Assembly (NCBI RefSeq): GCF_024732245.1
Contig: NZ_CP093845.1
Coordinates: 3,172,272-3,236,271 of the forward strand
Length of the DNA: 64,000 nt
Source: Dietzia sp. B32
Lineage (GTDB): Bacteria; Actinomycetota; Actinomycetes; Mycobacteriales; Mycobacteriaceae
Direction: 5' to 3'
The translations under genes and the position numbers were made by a program. Of the stretch, positions 56,636 to 64,000 are shown one piece after another; positions within the stretch are counted from its first letter, which is position 1; every line of letters starts with the position of its first letter. The notes below the pieces were generated by a model, which saw only the letters and a program-made list of their open reading frames with translations, was not told the origin of the DNA and ran no database searches.

Positions 56636-57406
56636 CTAGGCCGCGGTGACGGCGAGGACACCCGTGACCCGCAGCCCACCCGCCTCCAGGACCGCGACGC
56701 ACTGCGCTGCCGTCGCGCCAGTGGTGACGACGTCGTCGACGAGCAGCACCGTCGACGGTGTGGCCAGGAGGGCGGGCACGGTCACCGGCGCTCCCGGCGT
56801 CGCGCGCAGCGGGGTGCCCGCCGGGCGGCGACGGATCCGCCCGGAGAGGTTGTCCGCGCGGGCCTGCGCGCCGAGCCCGGCCGCGTCCCTCACCCGACCG
56901 CGGACCTCGAGGACCGGGGCCACCACGACCGGCCCGGTCGGCACCGCGCCGGCGAGTTCGGCGGCGAGGACGTCCACCACCTGGCGGACGTGGTCGAACC
57001 CCCGCCGTCGACGGGCCCGGGCCGACGCCGGTGCGGGGACGAGCACGGTGGGACGCTCGTCGGCCTCGGCGATCTCCCCGTCCGCCCGGAGCCGGTCGAC
57101 CGCCGCGGCCAGCGCGGCCCCGAGGGGTCGGGCCAGGTCGGTCCGTCCGCGGTCCTTGTAGGCGGAGACCGCCAGGGCGGCCGGGCCGGTGTGTCGGGAC
57201 AACGCCCAGACCGGTATCCGCAGGTCGGCCCGGGTCCGCACGGTCAGCGGTACCGCGGACAGTGTCGAGGCGCAGTCCGGGCACCACCGCTGCCGGGGGC
57301 GACCGCACCCGGCGCACTCCAGGGGCACGACGAGGTCGGCGAACGCCGCGGCCCAGGACCCACCGCCACGCCACCGGGGTGACGCGTCCCCGTCCCCGGT
57401 GGTCAC
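56636..57406 (-). CDS. ComF-family phosphoribosyltransferase-like protein
   Basis: A 256-residue ComFC-type protein. An N-terminal zinc finger has ECAGCG and WCPDCA pairs, and a C-terminal PRPP-binding motif reads VLLVDDVVTTGATA. In competence systems it helps DNA uptake; in this non-competent group (Rv3242c-like) the role is unclear. GTG 57406 is 4 nt after the lpqB stop, completing the mtrAB-lpqB operon. Confidence 0.88.
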   Translation of the reverse strand: MTTGDGDASPRWRGGGSWAAAFADLVVPLECAGCGRPRQRWCPDCASTLSAVPLTVRTRADLRIPVWALSRHTGPAALAVSAYKDRGRTDLARPLGAALAAAVDRLRADGEIAEADERPTVLVPAPASARARRRRGFDHVRQVVDVLAAELAGAVPTGPVVVAPVLEVRGRVRDAAGLGAQARADNLSGRIRRRPAGTPLRATPGAPVTVPALLATPSTVLLVDDVVTTGATAAQCVAVLEAGGLRVTGVLAVTAA

Positions 57407-57410
57407 CGGC

Positions 57411-59150
57411 TCAGCCCGCGACCACCGGGTCGGCGCGGATCGCCGCCAGCCCGGAGATCTCCCGCCAGTACCTGTCCCCGGTCTCGGCCCCGGTGTCGAG
57501 CCGCAGCAGGGAGCGTCGGTCGACCACGTAGATCTCGCGCCCGGCCGCGGCGACCGCGGTCACCGGTCCGGAGATGTTGCGTTGCGAGAGCGGTTCGGCG
57601 ATCGCCCCGTCCACCGAGACGGTCGCGACGGGGGCCTCGGTGGTCTCGCGGCCCACCACGATCGTGGACCTGTCCCGCCACGCCACGGAGGAGGCGGTCT
57701 CCCCCAGAGCTCGGCCGACCTGACGGAACGTGCCCGGTAGCGGCTGCCCGGTCTCGGCGGACAACGAGCCGATGAACACCTTGCCGTCGACGACCACGGC
57801 CATCTGGGCGCCGGACTGGTCGATGCGCAACCCGGTCACCCGCGACCCCAGGGCGAGGATCGGTCCGGCGTCCATCTCCTGGATGGACGGGGCGTTCTCA
57901 CCCATCCCGATCCGGAGCAGTCGCGCGTCGTCGACCAGTACCCAGGCCCGACCGGTGACCGGGTGGAACGTCGGGCCGGCCACGGTCCTGGCGGTGAGGG
58001 CCTCGACGGGCTCGCCGTCCAGTGCCCCGACCAGGATCCGGCTCGGTCCGTCCCCGGCCTCCGCGGCCACCACCGCCAGGTTCCGCCCGTCATAGGACAG
58101 CACCGCGCTGCTACCCCCGCGGACCTCCGACCAGGGCCCCCCGGCCGGTCGCGCGCCGTCGTCCTCGAGTCGGACCAACCCGTCCGCCGCGGTGAGGGCG
58201 TTGCGCATCGGCTCCGCCGGCGGGTACGGGTCGAAGTCTCGGACATCCTCGGTGGTCCAGCCGTCCGCGTACCGCTCGTCCAGGGGCGCGCCGTCCCGCT
58301 CGAGCCGGAAAGGTCCGGGGACGTCGGCGCGGGCGAGGGTCCACACGACCTGCGCGGCGAACTCCGTCGTGGCCTGGCTGCTGAGGACGGGCAACCCGGT
58401 GAAATCGATCGTCGTGCCGGAGGATCCGCCACCCTCCCCGTCCTCTCCCGGACGCACCGAGACCGAGGCGGGGACCCGGGACAGGACCGAGTCGGTCAGC
58501 CCGGGCCGGGGGCCCGTGGCGAGGAGGTTGACCAGTGAGTACTCGAGGTCGGTGCGGTCGGCGGCCGTCCAGCGCGGGTCCGGGACGAGCGCGTCGCCGG
58601 ATCCGGAGAGGAAGAACAGGTCCCGCTGGGCGTAGGTGGAGAAGAACTCCGTGCGTTCGATCACGACCCCGGGTGGCAACTCGTCGATGCGCCACTGGCC
58701 GTCCGTGCGGGTCAGGCCGATCGTCACCTCGAGCTGGCCGACGTCCTCCCGGAAGATCCCGCCGGGATCGAGCGTGCCGACCTTCTCCGCTCGCAGCGTG
58801 TACTCGGCGCGGTCGGCCGACCGGCCTCCCTCGGCGCTGAGGTCGGCGCGCAGCACGATGACGGTCTCGGCGAGGTCGTCCCAGGTCTCCGCGGCCCGCG
58901 GGGTGAGGAACTGGCGGGCGGCGGCGTGCCGCTGGTCGGCCATCGCCGCGGCCTTGAGGAAGTCCCGGACCAGGAGGTCCGGTTCCTGATCCGGGACCGG
59001 GGTGGGGACGGACAGCTCGCTGCCCTCCGGCGAGAAGGTGTCGATGACCTGGGGGGACGACGACGAGGGCAGCGTCGCGCATCCGGCGGTCGCCAGCCCG
59101 GTCGCGCAGGCCAGTGTCATCGACACGAGCAGGAACCGGGGCCGGGTCAC
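57411..59150 (-). CDS. lpqB: lipoprotein LpqB of the MtrAB system
   Basis: A 579-residue lipoprotein. The lipobox is ATAGC with lipidated Cys24. A GerMN domain near the middle N-terminal part precedes a beta-propeller domain (VAAEAGDGPSRILVGALDGEP, RGWVLVDDARLLRI-like repeats). In mycobacteria LpqB contacts MtrB and tunes its signalling at the cell surface. GTG 59150 overlaps the mtrB stop (GTGA). Confidence 0.93.
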   Translation of the reverse strand: MTRPRFLLVSMTLACATGLATAGCATLPSSSSPQVIDTFSPEGSELSVPTPVPDQEPDLLVRDFLKAAAMADQRHAAARQFLTPRAAETWDDLAETVIVLRADLSAEGGRSADRAEYTLRAEKVGTLDPGGIFREDVGQLEVTIGLTRTDGQWRIDELPPGVVIERTEFFSTYAQRDLFFLSGSGDALVPDPRWTAADRTDLEYSLVNLLATGPRPGLTDSVLSRVPASVSVRPGEDGEGGGSSGTTIDFTGLPVLSSQATTEFAAQVVWTLARADVPGPFRLERDGAPLDERYADGWTTEDVRDFDPYPPAEPMRNALTAADGLVRLEDDGARPAGGPWSEVRGGSSAVLSYDGRNLAVVAAEAGDGPSRILVGALDGEPVEALTARTVAGPTFHPVTGRAWVLVDDARLLRIGMGENAPSIQEMDAGPILALGSRVTGLRIDQSGAQMAVVVDGKVFIGSLSAETGQPLPGTFRQVGRALGETASSVAWRDRSTIVVGRETTEAPVATVSVDGAIAEPLSQRNISGPVTAVAAAGREIYVVDRRSLLRLDTGAETGDRYWREISGLAAIRADPVVAG

Positions 59151-60874
59151 GGCCGGCTCTCCCCGGCCCCCGGGACCCGCTCGAGGGGGGTCGGCGAGCC
59201 GGTACGCATGAGCCTGGCCTCGTCCTCGGGTGTGAGCGGGAGCGGGCTCGAGGTGAGGGTGCCGCCGCGGCGCCGCGGGATGGTGAGGCGGAAGCAGGAT
59301 CCCTCCCCCGGGCTGCCCCAGCAGTCCAGCCGGCCCCCGTGGAGTTTGGCGTCCTCGAGGGCGATCGCCAGACCGAGGCCGGTGCCACCGGAGCGGCGCA
59401 CGCGCGAGGGGTCGGCACGCCAGAAGCGGTTGAACACCCGTGTCTCCTCGCCGGGTTTGAGCCCCACGCCGTGGTCTCGCACCGAGACGGCGAGCGCGGT
59501 CTCCGAGCTGCGCAGGGTCACCTTCACGGGCTTGGACTCACTGTGGTCGAGTGCGTTGGCCACGAGGTTTCGCAGGATCCGCTCGACGCGCCGTGAGTCG
59601 ACCTCGGCGACGACCGGCTCGTCGGGCATGTCGACCTCGACCTCCACCCCTGCCGCCTCGGCGATGTGCGCCACGGTGCCCACCGCGTCCTTGACCGCGG
59701 TGCGCACGTCCATCTCGGCCACCGCGAGTTCTGCCATGCCGGCGTCGTGCCGGGAGACCTCGAGCAGGTCGGTGAGCAGGCTCTCGAACCGGTCGAGCTC
59801 GGACTCGAGCAGCTCGACCGCCCGCTTGGTGGGGGCGTCGAGGTCGTCCGCCGAGTCGGAGATGATGTCGGCCGCCATACGGACGGTGGTCAGTGGGGTA
59901 CGCAGCTCGTGGGAGACATCGGAGGTGAACCGCTTCTGCAGGTCACCGAACTCCTCGAGCTGGGTGATCTGGTCGGACAGACTCTGCGCCATGTCGTTGA
60001 ACGCCATGGCCAGCCGCGCGACGTCGTCCTCGCCGCGGATGACCATCCGTTCCTTGAGGTGCCCGTTGGCGAAGCGTTGGGCTATCGACGCCGCCTGCCG
60101 CACCGGTAGGACCACCTGTCGGGCCACGATCCACGCGATCGCCGCGGACAGGACGATGATCGCGAGTCCCGCCGTGGCGACGATCCCGCGCATGATCCCG
60201 AGGGTCTGTTCCTCCGCGATGAGCGGGTAGACCAGGTACAGCTCCAGTCCGGGGATCGAGGAGTCCGTCGGGGTGCCGAGCATGAGCGCCTTGGCCTGCT
60301 CGCCGCGGAAGTCGACCGTGACGTACTGGTAGGCGATCCGGCCCCGCTGGACCAGGGACTGCAACTCCGGCGGCACCTGCGCCTCGGCGGGGCTGACCAC
60401 CTGGCCGCGGCCGGTCTGGTCCGGTACGACGAGGATCGGGTCGAAGGTGCCGGCGTGGACGGAGTCCCCGCCCGAGGCGAGGCCACGGTCGCTGATCGCG
60501 CTGCGCGCCTGGTCGAGTCGGGACTGTTCGCTCGTGCCCTCGTCGGTGGCGGCGATCTGTGCCTGCACCGTGAGGCGGAGCCTGCTGGCCTGCTCCATCG
60601 CCGCGTCGAGCTTGGTCGACAGCAGCTGGGCCGCCATCTGGCTCTGCAACATGAACGCGATCGTGAGGATCACACCCATCGACAGCGCCAGCGTGGAGGT
60701 CACGACCCGCAGCTGCAGCGAGCGCCGCCACAGCCGTGCGATCCGGCCGCCGACGGCGGCGGGGTCCAGATCGGACAACCTCTCCCGGAGGGTCGGTGAC
60801 GAGTCGGTCACGTCCCGGGTGTCGCGCTCGTCCCCGGTGGACGCCACCGCGCCGTCGGGACGAGCGGTGGTCAC
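59147..60874 (-). CDS. mtrB: sensor histidine kinase MtrB
   Basis: A 575-residue kinase: a cytoplasmic N-terminus, two TM helices (near 57-75 and 230-250) flanking an extracytoplasmic region, a HAMP linker, the H-box FTSDVSHELRTPLTT, and ATPase N, G1 (DHGVGLKPGEE) and G2 (GGTGLGLAIALE) boxes. Partner of MtrA in cell division and envelope control. GTG 60874 overlaps the mtrA stop (GTGA). Confidence 0.95.
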   Translation of the reverse strand: MTTARPDGAVASTGDERDTRDVTDSSPTLRERLSDLDPAAVGGRIARLWRRSLQLRVVTSTLALSMGVILTIAFMLQSQMAAQLLSTKLDAAMEQASRLRLTVQAQIAATDEGTSEQSRLDQARSAISDRGLASGGDSVHAGTFDPILVVPDQTGRGQVVSPAEAQVPPELQSLVQRGRIAYQYVTVDFRGEQAKALMLGTPTDSSIPGLELYLVYPLIAEEQTLGIMRGIVATAGLAIIVLSAAIAWIVARQVVLPVRQAASIAQRFANGHLKERMVIRGEDDVARLAMAFNDMAQSLSDQITQLEEFGDLQKRFTSDVSHELRTPLTTVRMAADIISDSADDLDAPTKRAVELLESELDRFESLLTDLLEVSRHDAGMAELAVAEMDVRTAVKDAVGTVAHIAEAAGVEVEVDMPDEPVVAEVDSRRVERILRNLVANALDHSESKPVKVTLRSSETALAVSVRDHGVGLKPGEETRVFNRFWRADPSRVRRSGGTGLGLAIALEDAKLHGGRLDCWGSPGEGSCFRLTIPRRRGGTLTSSPLPLTPEDEARLMRTGSPTPLERVPGAGESRP

Positions 60875-61551
60875 GAGACCGGGCCGGCCTTGTAGCCGAC
60901 GCCGCGGACGGTGAGGACGACCTCCGGATTCTCCGGGTCCTTCTCGATCTTCGCCCTCAGGCGCTGGACGTGGACGTTGACCAACCGGGTGTCGGCCGAG
61001 TGCCGGTAGCCCCAGACGTGCTCGAGCAGGACCTCACGGGTGAACACCTGGCGGGGCTTGCGCGCCAGCTCCACGAGGAGGTCGAACTCCAGCGGGGTGA
61101 GCGGGATCGGCGTGCCGTCGCGGGTGACCGTGTGCGCGGGGACGTCGATCGAGACGTCACCGATGTGCAGGACCTCGCTGGGCTCGTCCTCACCGCGGCG
61201 CAGCCGGGCCCGGATCCGGGCCACCAGCTCCTTCGGCTTGAAGGGCTTCATGATGTAGTCGTCCGCGCCCGACTCCAGCCCGAGGACCACGTCGACGGTG
61301 TCGGTCTTGGCGGTGAGCATGACGATCGGCACGCGGGACTCGGCGCGGATCTCACGGCACACGTCGATACCGCTCTTGCCGGGGAGCATGAGGTCCAGCA
61401 GCACGAGGTCGGGCTGCACGGCGCGGAACGTCTCGATGGCCTGGACTCCGTCGCCGACGATCTCGGTCTCGAACCCCTCGCCCCGCAGGACGATGGTGAG
61501 CATCTCTGCCAGTGCGGCGTCGTCGTCGACGACGAGGATCTTCGGGGTCAT
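60871..61551 (-). CDS. mtrA: response regulator MtrA
   Basis: A 226-residue OmpR-type regulator. Phospho-acceptor Asp53 in LVLLDLMLPG, Lys in DDYIMKPFKPKEL, and a C-terminal winged helix ending LRAKIEKDPENPEVVLTVRGVGYKAG. Essential in mycobacteria; controls cell division and replication genes. ATG 61551 is chosen; GTG 61560 and 61557 are in frame. Part of the ahcY-tmk-mtrA-mtrB-lpqB-comF run. Confidence 0.96.
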   Translation of the reverse strand: MTPKILVVDDDAALAEMLTIVLRGEGFETEIVGDGVQAIETFRAVQPDLVLLDLMLPGKSGIDVCREIRAESRVPIVMLTAKTDTVDVVLGLESGADDYIMKPFKPKELVARIRARLRRGEDEPSEVLHIGDVSIDVPAHTVTRDGTPIPLTPLEFDLLVELARKPRQVFTREVLLEHVWGYRHSADTRLVNVHVQRLRAKIEKDPENPEVVLTVRGVGYKAGPVS

Positions 61552-61636
61552 GGTCACCACTTGTGTCGGCGTGTCGTGTAGGCGTCGTCAGGCGCACCCC
61601 CCGTGGGCACGCACCGCGGGTCGTGTTCCTGCACTC

Positions 61637-62326
61637 TCAGACCTTACCCGGCAGACCCTCCGGACCGGGGTGCGGCGCGGCGTGCGGAGCGGGGACGACG
61701 ACGAGGTCGGCCAACTCGTGCACGTCGGGGTCCGCCCCGATCACGCGCCACGGCGAACGCCACGCGGTGGCGGCGAGCCGGTGGTAGGCCCGGCCGGTCG
61801 CCGCCTGCAGGTCCGCGTCGCGTTCATAGCGGTCGCGGGTCCGCCCCGGATCGGCGGCCTCCCGGGTGCCGGCGCGCGCGGCGGCCACCTCCACGGGGGT
61901 GTCGAGGAGGACCTGCAGGTCGGGGACGGGCACTCCGAACCGGTCGAACTCGAGGGTGCCGATCCACTCGACCACCTCGGCCTCACGGTCCGGTCCGAGC
62001 CGGGCTGCCGTGTACGCGGCATTGGAGGCGACGTACCGGTCGAGGAGCACCACGTCGTGCGTCTCGCCCAACTCGAGCAGTTCCTCCCGCGCGGCGTGCC
62101 GGTCCATCGCGAACAGCAGCGCCATCGCGTGGGGCGAGTCCGCCAGGCCGGCCTGGCCGCCGTGCAGGGAGTCGGCGGCCAGGTCGGCGTGCAGCGTGCC
62201 GTACCGGGGGAAGGCCAGGCGACCCACCGAGAGACCGCGGGCGGTGAGCTCGCCGACGAGCGCCGTCGTCAGTGTGTTCTTGCCCGCACCGTCGAGTCCC
62301 TCGACGACCACCAGCCGCGCGGCCAT
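61637..62326 (-). CDS. tmk: thymidylate kinase (dTMP kinase)
   Basis: A 229-residue kinase. P-loop EGLDGAGKNT, FPRYGTLHADLAADSLHG and LDRYVASNAAY match mycobacterial thymidylate kinase; DPGRTRDRYERDADLQ is the lid. Phosphorylates dTMP to dTDP. ATG 62326 or GTG 62329 starts; 11-14 nt after the ahcY stop. Confidence 0.95.
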   Translation of the reverse strand: MAARLVVVEGLDGAGKNTLTTALVGELTARGLSVGRLAFPRYGTLHADLAADSLHGGQAGLADSPHAMALLFAMDRHAAREELLELGETHDVVLLDRYVASNAAYTAARLGPDREAEVVEWIGTLEFDRFGVPVPDLQVLLDTPVEVAAARAGTREAADPGRTRDRYERDADLQAATGRAYHRLAATAWRSPWRVIGADPDVHELADLVVVPAPHAAPHPGPEGLPGKV

Positions 62327-62340
62327 CACCGGTACTGTGA

Positions 62341-63807
<1,467 letters not shown>

Positions 63808-63851
63808 GTTCTTCGACCAGCTCCTCATTGACTCACGAAAGACTCCGCCCC

Positions 63852-63857
63852 ACACTA
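63852..63857 (-). promoter_or_regulatory. candidate -10 of ahcY
   Basis: Minus-strand TAGTGT, about 45 nt upstream of the ahcY ATG, in the 80-bp gap after the upstream manA-like gene. No SAH riboswitch structure was recognised. Confidence 0.35.
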
Positions 63858-63887
63858 GCGGGACGACCTGCCGGGGTGTCGGCCCCG

Positions 63888-64000
63888 TCACCCGCCGGCG
63901 ACGCGGGTACGGAACACGGTGGCCCCACCTGTGCCGTGCAGGCGCACCCGGGAGGTCGAGGCGGGCACCCACACGGCCCTCCCCGGCGCGAGGGCCTCAC
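63888..64000 (-). CDS. manA: phosphomannose isomerase C-terminus (partial)
   Basis: The last 37 codons of a minus-strand gene entering from the right edge: [20 protein letters not shown] then [16 protein letters not shown]. The GRAVWVPAS segment and the final FRTRV strand are typical of type I mannose-6-phosphate isomerase C-terminal beta domains (GxAVFVPA). Partial, so the call is moderate. Confidence 0.55.
   Translation of the reverse strand, partial: EALAPGRAVWVPASTSRVRLHGTGGATVFRTRVAGG

Noticed and set aside
63808-63887. SAH riboswitch before ahcY
   Set aside because: The 80-bp gap has a -10 element and no matching conserved structure that I can see.

Overview
The window is very GC-rich, uses many GTG starts, and carries a set of genes typical of mycolic-acid-containing actinobacteria (Mycobacteriales): whiB1, mtrA-mtrB-lpqB, sigH with its ZAS anti-sigma factor, mycoredoxin, AdnA/AdnB, a 24-codon bL37 gene, a DUF3152 protein and an Rv3235-type protein. 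From memory, gene order from about 12.6 kb to the right end follows the Mycobacterium tuberculosis Rv3193c-Rv3248c block closely. A Dietzia-, Gordonia- or Rhodococcus-like host is my best guess; genus is not proven from this sequence. No phage, transposon, CRISPR array or rRNA was seen.

Region 1 (1-3.8 kb): an inositol-phosphatase-like gene and two tandem acyl-CoA dehydrogenases (fadE24-fadE23 order). Region 2 (3.8-12.2 kb) is an accessory block not in the M. tuberculosis order: a small zinc-ribbon protein, a secreted trypsin-like protease, a TetR regulator divergent from an acyl-CoA dehydrogenase with a large operator between them, a flavin monooxygenase, an HxlR/SCP2-type regulator divergent from a methyltransferase, and an aldehyde dehydrogenase/enoyl-CoA hydratase operon. 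It looks like lipid or xenobiotic catabolism. Initiator tRNA-fMet follows at 12.4 kb.

Region 3 (12.6-26.3 kb): UPF0182 membrane protein, PDZ-Lon-like protease divergent from a DUF2342 protein, a YgjP-like metallopeptidase divergent from an E1/TOMM-cyclodehydratase-like protein that is translationally coupled to an ABC1 kinase, then a UvrD2-like helicase, mycoredoxin, NudC and a potassium channel. Region 4 (26.3-42.2 kb): AdnB/AdnA recombination nuclease, MFS exporter, TIGR02569 protein, MoeZ-type E1-rhodanese, DUF3152 protein, TetR, DUF3107 protein, DEAD-box helicase, PQQ-like anchored protein and a small membrane protein.

Region 5 (42.2-52.7 kb): whiB1, a biotinyl protein, bL37, anti-sigma factor and SigH with a self-type promoter, YbaK, SRAP/HMCES, aroA, rsgA, a ferredoxin-type reductase, a DUF6912-like protein, a wax ester synthase-like protein with a degraded active site, an HAD hydrolase and an Rv3235-like protein. 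Region 6 (52.7-64 kb) is essential housekeeping read on the minus strand: ahcY-tmk-mtrA-mtrB-lpqB-comFC-like, hpf and secA1, plus the 3' end of a phosphomannose isomerase gene at the right edge.

Regulatory features include many 4-bp start/stop overlaps, a set of probable leaderless promoters (TANNNT 6-8 nt before the start codon), several perfect GC-rich terminator hairpins lacking U-tracts, and several palindromic operators. I found no clearly new defence or mobile system. The best candidates for undescribed biology are the coupled E1-like/ABC1-kinase pair, and the inverted pair of perfect DnaA boxes in the promoter region just upstream of it.
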